DNA from: Vagococcus proximus
GTDB taxonomy: Bacteria; Bacillota; Bacilli; Lactobacillales; Vagococcaceae
Assembly: GCF_029143285.1 (NCBI RefSeq)
Contig: NZ_JAPDSH010000005.1
Span: 112,481 to 176,480 of the forward strand
Length of the DNA: 64,000 nt
Direction: 5' to 3'
Each line of letters opens with the position of its first letter. Position 1 is the first letter of the stretch. Under the pieces are notes generated by a model. The model was not told the DNA's origin and did not search any database. It saw nothing but the letters and a program-made list of their open reading frames with translations. A program made the position numbers and the translations under genes. Positions 8,506 through 16,583 of the stretch are shown here, in pieces.

Positions 8506-8787
8506 ATGAAATCAGATGCACTAGGAATGGTTGAAACTAAAGGATTAATCGGATCAATTGAGGCGGCAGACGCAATGGTCAAAGCTGCAAATGTTACATT
8601 AGTAGGGAAAGAACTTGTAGGTGGCGGTATTGTGACAGTTATGGTTCGTGGTGATGTAGGTGCGGTTAAAGCTTCTACTGATGCAGGTGCTGCAGCAGCA
8701 CAACGTGTAGGCGAGTTATTATCTGTACATGTGATTCCAAGACCTCATTCTGAAGTGGAAACAATTTTACCAGAAGCTAAAGCATAA
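8506..8787 (+). CDS. BMC-H hexameric shell protein (PduA/EutM-like)
   Basis: A 93-residue canonical shell hexamer protein: [20 protein letters not shown] at the N-terminus, [13 protein letters not shown] and [11 protein letters not shown]. It is probably the major facet protein of the shell. A strong AGGAGG precedes the ATG. It is the last gene before a strong terminator, so it ends the visible operon. Confidence 0.94.
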   Translation: MKSDALGMVETKGLIGSIEAADAMVKAANVTLVGKELVGGGIVTVMVRGDVGAVKASTDAGAAAAQRVGELLSVHVIPRPHSEVETILPEAKA

Positions 8788-8802
8788 TTACATTTAAAAG
8801 TA

Positions 8803-8841
8803 ACGCACTCCTCCTAATAAAATTAGTAGGAGTGTGTTTTT
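8803..8841 (+). terminator. Terminator at end of microcompartment operon
   Basis: A 15-bp stem with one mismatch (ACTCCTCCTAA pairing with TTAGTAGGAGT) is followed by a T-run at 8837-8841. The tail directly precedes the TTAGGAGG ribosome site of the next gene, so read-through could still supply it. Confidence 0.8.
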
Positions 8842-8857
8842 ATTAGGAGGAAAAACA

Positions 8858-10189
8858 ATGCCAAAAACAGTGATAATTGGAGCCAATCATGCAGGAATTG
8901 CAGCAGCTAATACTTTATTAGAAAAAGATTCAAAACATGAGGTCGTGATGATTGATCGAAATGATCATATTAGTTATTTAGGGACAGGGTCAGCACTTTG
9001 GATAGGCAGACAAATTGAGTCTTATGAGAGTTTATTTTATACAACACCAGAGGAATTTGAAACTAAAGGTGCTACAGTTTACATGAAGACAACAATTACC
9101 AAGATGGATTTTGAACGAAAACAAGTATGTTGTGAGTCAGATCAAAAAGGATCATTTACAGAATCATATGACCAATTAATAATAGGAACAGGTTCAAAAC
9201 CGATTATGTTAGCTGTTCCTGGTAGAGAGTTAGCTAATATCTATTACTTGAAGACGTTTCAAGAAGCCCAGAAAATTGACCAGGTACTTGAGGACGATGC
9301 AACTAAAGTTGTTGCCGTGATTGGGGCGGGATACATTGGTGTAGAGATAGCAGAAGCCGCACGACTGAGAGGTAAAAAAGTAATGTTATTTGACGTAGCG
9401 GACAGATCTATTCCAAGTTATTTTGACCAATGGTTTACTGATGACATGGACGATACCTTGAGTAACAATGGGGTAGAGCTTCATTTTAATGAGAAAGTAA
9501 CTTCTTTTGGAGGGATAGAAAAAGTCGAAACCTTAGAGACAGATAAGGGGGCGTATCAAGTTGACCTAGTTCTTAATGCGATAGGCTTTATTCCAAATAG
9601 TGATTTAGGTAGTCATTATTTAGAAACGTATCGTAATGGTGCGTATTTAGTCGACCAATACCAACGAACAAGTGAGCCTGATGTCTACGCAATAGGCGAT
9701 TGTGCTACCGTATATTCTAATGCTATTAATGGCCCATCCTACATTGCTCTAGCGGCAAATGCAGTTAGAACGGGAATTATTGCAGGTTTAAATGCTGCCG
9801 GTATAAAGGAAAGATTTAATGGTGTACAAGGATCAAATGGTATTTCTATCTTTGGTCTAAATATGGTATCTACTGGCTTATCCGTCGGAGCAGCTTTAAA
9901 AAATGGATTAGACGTTGAGTATACAGATTATGAAGATTATCAAAAACCTGGTTTTATGAAAGAAAACGGGCTAGTTAAAATTAGAATTGTATTTGAAAAA
10001 GATAGTAGACGAGTAGTTGGGGCACAGTTATCATCTTATGAAAATATATCGGCAGTTATTCATATGTTTTCTTTAGCGATTCAAAAGAATGTAACGATTG
10101 ATGAATTAAAATTACTAGACATCTTCTTCTTGCCTCATTTTAACCAACCGTATAATTATATAACGATGGCCTCTTTGGAAGCGAATTAA
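8858..10189 (+). CDS. FAD/NAD-dependent oxidoreductase of the NADH oxidase/peroxidase family, redox Cys replaced
   Basis: A 443-residue pyridine nucleotide-disulfide oxidoreductase. It has the FAD-binding IGANHAG with the conserved active-site His11, a second Rossmann motif VIGAGYIGVEIAEAA, the YAIGDCA FAD motif and a C-terminal dimerisation domain. In water-forming NADH oxidase and NADH peroxidase a cysteine near position 42 cycles through a sulfenic acid; here the matching stretch is SYLGTGSALW, with Thr43 in its place. Water formation may therefore be lost and peroxide made, or another acceptor used. Start 8858 follows TTAGGAGG; the GTG at 8834 lies in the terminator. It may serve NADH balance beside the microcompartment. 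Confidence 0.82.
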   Translation: MPKTVIIGANHAGIAAANTLLEKDSKHEVVMIDRNDHISYLGTGSALWIGRQIESYESLFYTTPEEFETKGATVYMKTTITKMDFERKQVCCESDQKGSFTESYDQLIIGTGSKPIMLAVPGRELANIYYLKTFQEAQKIDQVLEDDATKVVAVIGAGYIGVEIAEAARLRGKKVMLFDVADRSIPSYFDQWFTDDMDDTLSNNGVELHFNEKVTSFGGIEKVETLETDKGAYQVDLVLNAIGFIPNSDLGSHYLETYRNGAYLVDQYQRTSEPDVYAIGDCATVYSNAINGPSYIALAANAVRTGIIAGLNAAGIKERFNGVQGSNGISIFGLNMVSTGLSVGAALKNGLDVEYTDYEDYQKPGFMKENGLVKIRIVFEKDSRRVVGAQLSSYENISAVIHMFSLAIQKNVTIDELKLLDIFFLPHFNQPYNYITMASLEAN

Positions 10190-10298
10190 AAAAGGAAGAA
10201 TATATCTTTCTATTAGAGATATCATTTAGTCGAATCAAGTGATAAGAGCTTTTATAGACGAGGTATGATAAAGTAAACGTATTATAAGGAGGTGCCCT

Positions 10299-10730
10299 AT
10301 GGAAACAAATCAAGAGTATGTTGAAATCGGTGGTTGGACGTTTACAAAAGAAGAAGGAAGAATTTATTCAGAAAAACGTGAGGCTATGATGGAGTATCTC
10401 CAATTGAAATGTTCTGAACTATTCGAAACCGTTGTGATAGATGGAAAAGACAGTCAAGATGGGGATTATTTAAGTGCCTATAATGAGGAAAAAGATGAGG
10501 AAAGTATATTCATCCAATTTTCACCAGAAGAAGTGGAGGTCTTTCAATCGTTTGACACTAAAGAAGAGTATCTTGATATGAAGAGGTATTTATCAAAAGT
10601 AGATCATCACTACAATACATCTGGTATTGGGGAAGACTCTGAGGAAGAGGACTCTTACAGCCATTGGTTTAATTATATGAAAAAATCGTATGAAGATAAG
10701 TTTGGAAAAGACTATCCTTATTCAGTTTAA
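10299..10730 (+). CDS. Hypothetical acidic protein, 143 aa
   Basis: I do not recognise this protein. It is strongly acidic, with no signal peptide or membrane segment. It contains GGWTF near the N-terminus, a central IFIQFSPEEVEVF strand-rich stretch, and a Glu/Asp/Ser-rich patch before an aromatic C-terminal segment (SHWFNYMKKSYEDKFG). A clear AAGGAGG ribosome site and a downstream terminator support a real single-gene unit. It is likely cytosolic; function unknown. Confidence 0.75.
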   Translation: METNQEYVEIGGWTFTKEEGRIYSEKREAMMEYLQLKCSELFETVVIDGKDSQDGDYLSAYNEEKDEESIFIQFSPEEVEVFQSFDTKEEYLDMKRYLSKVDHHYNTSGIGEDSEEEDSYSHWFNYMKKSYEDKFGKDYPYSV

Positions 10731-10766
10731 CTGACTATTAGCTACTCGTTGGTAAAAATAAGAAAA

Positions 10767-10803
10767 GTACATCACTTGATAGAAAGGTGATGTATTTTTT
10801 TAT
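10767..10803 (+). terminator. Terminator after the acidic protein gene
   Basis: Stem TACATCAC/GTGATGTA with a short loop is followed by seven T residues. Confidence 0.8.
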
Positions 10804-10941
10804 TTATTTTTGAGAAAATGCTAATGATTATAAAAATAAGAGTCAAGTTTAGGAAGAGGTTATTAAGGAATTTGGTCAATCTACTTTACAAAAAGAACAT
10901 AAGTTCGTATAATTGAAGAGTTAGAAAGTGAGGAATGTCTT

Positions 10942-11553
10942 GTGGTTAATATATATTTAGTATCATCATTAGTAGCAGTAATAGAGAAATTGGAAAGAGA
11001 GTTTGGGGAATCTTTAGTAGGAAAGACAATGACCTTTATTCCAACAGCAGGAAAAGTAGAAGAAATAAAATCATATATTGAAGAGGCTTTTAATGTGTTT
11101 AAAAGTAAAGGAATGGAAGTTACGGTATTAGATATTTCTTTAAGTAGCTTCGAAGAATGTCAAACCACGATTGAGCAAAATGACTTAATTTACGTATCGG
11201 GAGGAAATACATTTTATCTTTTAGAAGAGTTGCGGGACAAAGGTGTCGATAAGGTTCTTACAGATGAAATCACTAAAGGGAAAACATACATAGGAGAGTC
11301 AGCAGGGGCCATTATTTTAAGCCCAACTATTGACTATATCGAAAAGATGGATGATAAAACAAAAGCACCTCATTTAAAGTCTAGCCAAGGATTAAACGTG
11401 GTCAATTTTTCTCCATTACCACATGTGGGGCACAAGTATTTAGGTGAATATGCTAGTGATATTAGTGATAATTATCACGGTAAGGAAGAATTAGTTCCTT
11501 TTTCAGATGACCAACTTATTATTGTGAACTCAGAAAGTTACGCTATAAAATAA
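10942..11553 (+). CDS. Peptidase S51 (dipeptidase E-like) family protein
   Basis: A 203-residue member of the peptidase S51/class I glutamine amidotransferase-like fold. The nucleophile elbow is GESAGA with Ser120; the preceding VSGGNTFYLL motif is typical of S51 proteins and a later His lies in PHVGHKYLG. Relatives hydrolyse dipeptides with N-terminal Asp or are uncharacterised. The start is a GTG at 10942 after GTGAGGA. The sequence upstream (about 10846-10912) includes a short broken reading frame, EEVIKEFGQS, that could be a gene remnant. Confidence 0.82.
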   Translation: MVNIYLVSSLVAVIEKLEREFGESLVGKTMTFIPTAGKVEEIKSYIEEAFNVFKSKGMEVTVLDISLSSFEECQTTIEQNDLIYVSGGNTFYLLEELRDKGVDKVLTDEITKGKTYIGESAGAIILSPTIDYIEKMDDKTKAPHLKSSQGLNVVNFSPLPHVGHKYLGEYASDISDNYHGKEELVPFSDDQLIIVNSESYAIK

Positions 11554-11605
11554 AAAGCACAATTTGTTCAATTCAGATAAGATGAATTAGACAAATTATG
11601 CTTTT
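11552..11605. terminator. Bidirectional terminator between convergent genes
   Basis: A long imperfect stem (AAAAGCAcAATTTGT pairing with ACAAATTaTGCTTTT) with A- and T-runs on both sides serves the S51 gene and the convergent YjbR-like gene. Confidence 0.8.
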
Positions 11606-11624
11606 ATTTATTACATTTCATAGT

Positions 11625-11981
11625 CTATAAAGCATCAATTACCATTTTATTTTTCTTTGAAAGATTTGCATAGACTAACGTATAAGATTTAAGGATCATT
11701 TTTTCAATTTCTTCATGGGATAATTGATCAGTTGGAAGAACAATGGAATTCCAGTGTACTTTGTTTGAATAATAACCGGGTATCACATCACTGTACATGT
11801 CACGAAGAGCATTATTTTCTTCGGGATCACCCTTTAATGTAAGATACTCAGGTTTCAGCATACCGAATGATTTTCCTAAAAGAGAAAAGTAATAGCAACC
11901 CCAACTTTCTCGGTAGTAGATATCGGAACCTTTTAAAGTCTTAGCATAATTAATAAAACGATCGAGTTGCGTTTCTGTCAT
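11625..11981 (-). CDS. MmcQ/YjbR family protein
   Basis: A 118-residue YjbR-fold protein, a small DNA-binding-like fold of unknown physiological role. Signature parts: ESWGCYYFSLLGKSFGML, LTLKGDPEEN, and VIPGYYSNKVHWNSI, the last matching the conserved tyrosine/histidine segment of the family. The start at 11981 is chosen because GAGGAGG lies just ahead of this ATG. A longer frame to 12023 has no ribosome site. Confidence 0.85.
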   Translation of the reverse strand: MTETQLDRFINYAKTLKGSDIYYRESWGCYYFSLLGKSFGMLKPEYLTLKGDPEENNALRDMYSDVIPGYYSNKVHWNSIVLPTDQLSHEEIEKMILKSYTLVYANLSKKNKMVIDAL

Positions 11982-12051
11982 AATGATAGGCCTCCTCGTA
12001 AGTAGGTTAAGATTGTATTTCACTCAGTATAGCAAATCTATTATGAAGGAG

Positions 12052-12492
12052 CTAGTTAATAAGCTTGTCTGTTATTTCCCAATGCATTACATATTCTTTT
12101 TCGTTATTAATGGTATCAAGACCTTCTTCTATTGTGATAAATCCCTCGCGTTTGTAGAAGTTTATAGCCCCTTTATTTTTTTGATAGACAGCTAATTGTA
12201 GTTCTGATTTAAGTGTTTTTATGTCATCTAATAAAGCTTTTCCGATACCATTAGATCGGTGGCGTGGTGAAACGAATATCCCGGCAATATAAGTGCCATC
12301 TAGTCCGACGAATCCAGCTAATGTAGCGTCCTGCTCGTAAACATAGACCTCGGCTTGTGATAAAGCTTGCGCGACATCCTCTTTGTTGGTTAGCCAATAG
12401 CTTTGAGAGATAAAATCGTGTGCGTCTAGGTTAGCCTCTAGCCATAGTGCCACCACCTCTTGCAAATCATCCTGTGTCATTTTTCTAATCAT
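12052..12492 (-). CDS. GNAT family N-acetyltransferase
   Basis: A 146-residue GNAT acetyltransferase. The acetyl-CoA loop is RHRSNGIGKALL, preceded by the strand IAGIFVSP, and followed by the motif B segment INFYKREGF. Substrate unknown. The start at 12492 has GGAG nine bases upstream; the upstream ATG at 12507 lacks a ribosome site. It is co-directional with and just downstream of the MarR gene and probably shares its promoter. Confidence 0.87.
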   Translation of the reverse strand: MIRKMTQDDLQEVVALWLEANLDAHDFISQSYWLTNKEDVAQALSQAEVYVYEQDATLAGFVGLDGTYIAGIFVSPRHRSNGIGKALLDDIKTLKSELQLAVYQKNKGAINFYKREGFITIEEGLDTINNEKEYVMHWEITDKLIN

Positions 12493-12516
12493 GTTTAAAT
12501 TCTCCATTCTGTTAAG

Positions 12517-12957
12517 TTATAGCATATTTTTATTTAGGTGATGACAAAATAGTGCCATTCCTTTAAGCATAATAAACCGTTCTTCTTCAGTTAAGCTTTC
12601 CATCGCTGAGATTTCTGCTTCTCTTACTTTGGGCAAAGCGTTTTGAACAAAGGTTTGTCCTTTTGGTGTAAAAATAATTGTTTTAGACCGTCTATTAGTA
12701 GGATTAACAATTAAGTCAATCAGTTCATCTTTATATAAAGAAGTAATAATAGAGTTGACTGTTTGTTTAGGTAAAAAGGTTAGCTCGCATATTTTTTTTT
12801 GCGTACAGTCTTCAACCTCATTTATTAAATTAATGAGTTGAAGCGTTGTATAAGAGAGATTATATTTTTTCGCGTAGGCTTCATAAGTCCGGTTCATCTC
12901 TTGTATGTAGGTTGAAAATTCGGTGATAGTTTGTTGTATAGTGTTGTCGTCCATCAT
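12517..12957 (-). CDS. MarR family transcriptional regulator
   Basis: A 146-residue MarR-type winged-helix repressor: helices YTTLQLINLI and KKICELTFLPKQTVNSIITSL (recognition region), then the wing TNRRSKTIIFTPKG. MarR proteins usually repress their own operon and dissociate on binding small phenolic or oxidant ligands. The start at 12957 follows AGAGGA. Its promoter contains a 20-bp palindrome just downstream of the -10 box, consistent with autoregulation and control of the downstream GNAT gene. Confidence 0.9.
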   Translation of the reverse strand: MMDDNTIQQTITEFSTYIQEMNRTYEAYAKKYNLSYTTLQLINLINEVEDCTQKKICELTFLPKQTVNSIITSLYKDELIDLIVNPTNRRSKTIIFTPKGQTFVQNALPKVREAEISAMESLTEEERFIMLKGMALFCHHLNKNML

Positions 12958-12976
12958 TATATAGTCCTCTTTCCGG

Positions 12977-13023
12977 ATAGTCTGTATACGGACTATTTTA
13001 CCAAGTAAGGTAACCAGTGTCAA
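12977..13023 (-). promoter_or_regulatory. Promoter and MarR operator for the MarR-GNAT unit
   Basis: Reading the minus strand, TTGACA (13023-13018) and TAAAAT (13000-12995) are separated by 17 bases, near consensus. Directly downstream is a 20-bp palindrome at 12977-12996 (half-site ATAGTC, two mismatched positions). It overlaps the -10 end and start site, as expected of a repressor operator. Confidence 0.8.
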
Positions 13024-13060
13024 ATTGAAGCAGAACTTAAACTGTAAGAGTTGTGATCAG

Positions 13061-13090
13061 TTGAATTTTATTCTAACTAAAGGGTATAGT
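13061..13090 (+). promoter_or_regulatory. Probable promoter of the 418-aa hypothetical gene
   Basis: TTGAAT at 13061-13066 and TATAGT at 13085-13090 are 18 bases apart, about 105 bases upstream of the start codon. Confidence 0.5.
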
Positions 13091-13195
13091 AGTAGTGAAC
13101 GAGTGAGTCGTAATAAAACTAACATCTATCAAAGGCTTATTAATGTTGCAATAGAAACGTTTAGATTAAAGATGTGAGTAATAGAGGAGAAACTG

Positions 13196-14452
13196 ATGGC
13201 ACGTATTATTATAAATTTAGAACGCTATTTATCTGAAAGAGAGTTAGCGATTAATTATTTGATGTATGACTATGCGAAACAAGAACCCTTAATCCCTGGT
13301 GAGAAAGTGACGATGCTCTCGTCAAATGATGGGCCATATTTTTCAGCGCCAGGTCGGTTTGATTTTTATAATCAAGAGGGCCAGTTGTATGTCATGGACA
13401 AGTCTATTGAAGAATTTGAGAAACTGTTACCGGAATTACTAAAAGAGTTACCAGAACCACTGACATTTGAAGTGGAGGATTTAGAGGGAATCATTAGTTT
13501 GGTTAAATCCGCTCAAGAAGTTGGTTATAGTGTGTATGGGTACCATCAAAAACTGGTAGACACTTGGGACGTTATTGACCCTCTTAGTTTAATTCAAGAT
13601 ACAACCGAAAAGGCTGAAAAAGGCGAGCATTTTAACCCAACGAGTTATTATACAGCTAGTCAAGAAGATGACAGATTGACATTAGTTAATAATGTTGGGA
13701 CTAAATTGTTGTGTGAATCTGATGAAATGAAAACGCGGTTCCTATTGGAGAATTACTATTTTGAAGTAGTAGATAGTAAAGGCGAGTGTTTACTTAAACA
13801 AATTCCGTTAGAAGAGTTGGCGGGGGTTCTTTATAGTTTACTGAATGGAATGACGGTTTCAGAAGTGAAAAATCTATTCCTTAGTCCTTATAATATGACA
13901 CGAAATCAAGTGGAAGAGTGCCTATTGGTCTACGACCGTTATACAATGTCTAAAAAAAGAAAGATTGAGACCCTTGACGATTTTAGCGCATTAGAATCTG
14001 TTCCTCTTGATTCAGACTATCAAGGCTATTATGGTGAGTATAGCTACTGGTTAGAAGAGGAGTGTATCCGTATCAGTCGATCAGTTGATGTCATGGATTT
14101 ACCAAAAGTCTTTGAACTATTAAATATGGAGAAGCAGGAAGTGTTGGTAGGTCTTGGTGCAAACAAGGTATCGGATAAGCTTTTATCAGATGCTATTGAG
14201 TCGGATATTCTTATTTTTAGAGATGATCGTATTCAAACAAGAGTATGCGATACATCTGAATTAGAATATGAAGAGGGAACGATTGTTAATTTTATCTATG
14301 AAGAAAGAAAAAATGAAATTAGTCTATCAACATTTAGAGAAACACTCTTCACTGCTATTGATCAAGAAACAAGGGAAGAATTATTTAGGGAGTTGACGTT
14401 TAGTCAAAGTGTAGCTCGTCTGATAAGGCTTTGGGAGGAAAGAGATAAATAA
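13196..14452 (+). CDS. Hypothetical protein, 418 aa, paralogue of the gene at 25999-27249
   Basis: I do not recognise the family. It is a large, acidic, apparently cytosolic protein without signal peptide or membrane segments. Its paralogue in this window matches it along the full length: an N-terminal LERYLSERELAINYLMYDYA versus LEKYLEARRLEFNYLTYDYA, a central LEELAGVLYSLLNGMTVSEVK versus LEQLASVLYSFLNGMSALEIK block, and a C-terminal LTFSQSVARL versus LTFSETVAEL. Paired conservation of both ends and the centre suggests three structural units. A promoter at 13061-13090 and a terminator directly downstream make it a single-gene unit. Function unknown. Confidence 0.8.
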   Translation: MARIIINLERYLSERELAINYLMYDYAKQEPLIPGEKVTMLSSNDGPYFSAPGRFDFYNQEGQLYVMDKSIEEFEKLLPELLKELPEPLTFEVEDLEGIISLVKSAQEVGYSVYGYHQKLVDTWDVIDPLSLIQDTTEKAEKGEHFNPTSYYTASQEDDRLTLVNNVGTKLLCESDEMKTRFLLENYYFEVVDSKGECLLKQIPLEELAGVLYSLLNGMTVSEVKNLFLSPYNMTRNQVEECLLVYDRYTMSKKRKIETLDDFSALESVPLDSDYQGYYGEYSYWLEEECIRISRSVDVMDLPKVFELLNMEKQEVLVGLGANKVSDKLLSDAIESDILIFRDDRIQTRVCDTSELEYEEGTIVNFIYEERKNEISLSTFRETLFTAIDQETREELFRELTFSQSVARLIRLWEERDK

Positions 14453-14495
14453 AAAGCTTACCTCTACATGTTAATCAGTAGAGGTAAGCTTTTTT
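14451..14495. terminator. Bidirectional terminator
   Basis: AAAAAGCTTACCTCTAC pairs with GTAGAGGTAAGCTTTTTT with small loop asymmetry; it ends the plus-strand gene and the convergent membrane-protein gene. Confidence 0.85.
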
Positions 14496-14506
14496 GATGT
14501 GAAGGA

Positions 14507-14770
14507 TTAACTTTCACTAATCGTTTTATAAACTTTAAGTCCAGATTTAATTCCTATAGTCATTCCAATGATAGAAATAATAGCCATTGGAACATTGGAA
14601 ATGAGAGAACGTTTGACACCATCAGCTGACATATAGGCATCATGTGATGTTTCTGGAATAATCAGATACGAAATACTGTCAAAAATACTTGATAAATTAA
14701 AGAGTAGAACAATGGTGAAGATTAAGGCTAACACTAACCAAAAAATAACGATAAAATTAGTTTTTTTCAT
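14507..14770 (-). CDS. Small membrane protein, 87 aa
   Basis: A two-helix membrane protein: residues about 6-26 (FIVIFWLVLALIFTIVLLF) and about 60-75 (MAIISIIGMTIGI) are hydrophobic, with a polar extracellular or cytosolic loop between them. No known motif. AAAGGATGG precedes the ATG. Unknown function. Confidence 0.65.
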   Translation of the reverse strand: MKKTNFIVIFWLVLALIFTIVLLFNLSSIFDSISYLIIPETSHDAYMSADGVKRSLISNVPMAIISIIGMTIGIKSGLKVYKTISES

Positions 14771-14830
14771 CGAAAAGCACCATCCTTTCTTTATATTGTT
14801 ATTATAGCATAGTAAAGGTTTAGAGAGAAT

Positions 14831-16306
14831 TTAGTCAACACAATCGAATTGAGTTTGCTTTTCATTATATTTATCTGTAATAAAATTAAGTAATAAATTA
14901 ATGGAATCTTTTGACTCCGCATCAACTAGTAGAAAGAAAGAAGTATCAGGTCTCTTTTTGATGAGATAATCACAAACGAATAGATCGGCTTCATCTGGAT
15001 TATCGATAACCCTTACGCTGTCAGTTGAAAATAAACGAGAAATTCGTTTTATGATGTACTGCCTACGAGATGGTTGAAAATTAATGTTAATAAACAATTT
15101 AAGTGGTTCACTTTTAAGAGAAAAACTATTTTTGATATCATTTGTAATACCGTATCTATCAGTGAGTAACATATCTCGTGTAAGTGGCATAAGTTGCTCA
15201 TCTTCTATTAAATCAGAGATAAAATTATCCACATCATTAACAGTAGGTAAAATTGTTTTTTTGATAAAGTTTGGTGTGAAATCAAGTGACTTTTCAAGGT
15301 TACATTGGAAAAGATGGAAATTAATCACTTTTAATGTAATCAAATAAATAATATCCAATTTAAATTTAGAGAATGAACGAAACGATGAATCGAATGTCTC
15401 ACACGTTTTTTCAGAAATATAGATAATGTCATTTAATATTGGATTTGAGGTATCAGCTTGTTGACTTTCCAAGAGCGCCAAGCTGATTAACGCACGTTGT
15501 TCATCAGTATCTACTTGGCTAGAAGATAATCGTGTCAAAAGGTTAATAGCTAGGTTAACTTGTTCAGAGGAAAATTCCTCAAGTTTCTTACGGTTGACAT
15601 CATTAATTTGTATAAATAAATTTAAAAGTTGAATAAGATGTGGATTCGTTATATAGTTTTCATTCGAATTATTATGAATTAATAGACACTTAGTTAAAAG
15701 GGTTGATTTATTTTGTTCGAATATATTTAGAAAAAAATTAAAAGGAACATCCAAATCTGATAAATTTTCTGTAGGCTCAGATTGAAAAAGCAAGATAAAG
15801 CGTTGAATTATATAATCAACATATAATTTATTTAATAACGGACCAGTATAGAATAACTTTCCTTTTCGTGTGATTAATTTGACGGATGTAGGAGCTAAAA
15901 AGATATTAATATGAGCCATGATTTTTGCCAGATAACTCTGAGAAATATGAGCTTTTTCACTGACTATTTGTTTATCTAAGACTGCGTTACAAGACATAAG
16001 GTTGAAGATAGTGTAAAAAGGTGATTTTTGAACGTAATCTCTGGTGACATCAAATAACAAGTTATCATAGATATCCTCCTTTTTACCTTCTAGAACAATT
16101 CTATTTCCTACTGAACGAATTTTTATAGTCGTGTGCCCCAAGCGTTTAAAGCTTTCATTTAATAATCTTAGATTATGCTGAATTGTATTTTTTTCAGATA
16201 AAATATGGTTGCTTACAAACTCTAAAGATGTGTCTAAATTATATATAGCTGAACCTAAAATATCTAAGTTTTCGATTTCATTCTTTTTAAAAAATAAATG
16301 TAACAT
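14831..16306 (-). CDS. Mga/AtxA-like transcriptional regulator
   Basis: A 491-residue regulator with the layout of Mga-type virulence and surface-gene regulators: N-terminal helix-turn-helix regions (first about residues 12-60, second near AHISQSYLAKIMAHIN around residue 118), PRD-like helical domains in the middle and an EIIB-like C-terminal region. Such proteins often respond to PTS phosphorylation and activate surface protein genes. It is divergent from two lipoprotein genes; the shared 277-bp intergenic region contains direct repeats at one of their promoters. Start at 16306 follows AAGGAGGG. Confidence 0.78.
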   Translation of the reverse strand: MLHLFFKKNEIENLDILGSAIYNLDTSLEFVSNHILSEKNTIQHNLRLLNESFKRLGHTTIKIRSVGNRIVLEGKKEDIYDNLLFDVTRDYVQKSPFYTIFNLMSCNAVLDKQIVSEKAHISQSYLAKIMAHINIFLAPTSVKLITRKGKLFYTGPLLNKLYVDYIIQRFILLFQSEPTENLSDLDVPFNFFLNIFEQNKSTLLTKCLLIHNNSNENYITNPHLIQLLNLFIQINDVNRKKLEEFSSEQVNLAINLLTRLSSSQVDTDEQRALISLALLESQQADTSNPILNDIIYISEKTCETFDSSFRSFSKFKLDIIYLITLKVINFHLFQCNLEKSLDFTPNFIKKTILPTVNDVDNFISDLIEDEQLMPLTRDMLLTDRYGITNDIKNSFSLKSEPLKLFININFQPSRRQYIIKRISRLFSTDSVRVIDNPDEADLFVCDYLIKKRPDTSFFLLVDAESKDSINLLLNFITDKYNEKQTQFDCVD

Positions 16307-16498
16307 AGAGCCCTCCTTAAAAAAATTAATTCTATAAAATAACTATATAACTAAATAATAAATAACGAAAGAAAAATAAGTGGTTAAAAATATCTTGTTT
16401 TGTCTTTTTTTGTATAAAAAGTATTATATCTTCACTTTTGTTTTGGTTGGTATACCTATTTATGTATATCGTGTTTTTAATAATCTTTAGGATGACAA

Positions 16499-16548
16499 GT
16501 AAAGGTTTACACGATGTTTGGTAAAGGTTATTCTAAATAATATATAAT
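16499..16548 (+). promoter_or_regulatory. Direct-repeat activator site and promoter of the lipoprotein pair
   Basis: GTAAAGGTT occurs at 16499-16507 and 16521-16529, exactly 22 bases apart (two helical turns). TATAAT at 16543-16548 lies where the second repeat would replace a poor -35 box. The arrangement is typical of an activator that binds as a head-to-tail dimer. Confidence 0.5.
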
Positions 16549-16583
16549 AATTAAAAATGTCAATTATCAGGAGGTAGTTATAA

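Noticed and set aside
10846..10912. Short open stretch EEVIKEFGQS as a gene
   Set aside because: No start or ribosome site and only about 20 codons; at best a remnant.
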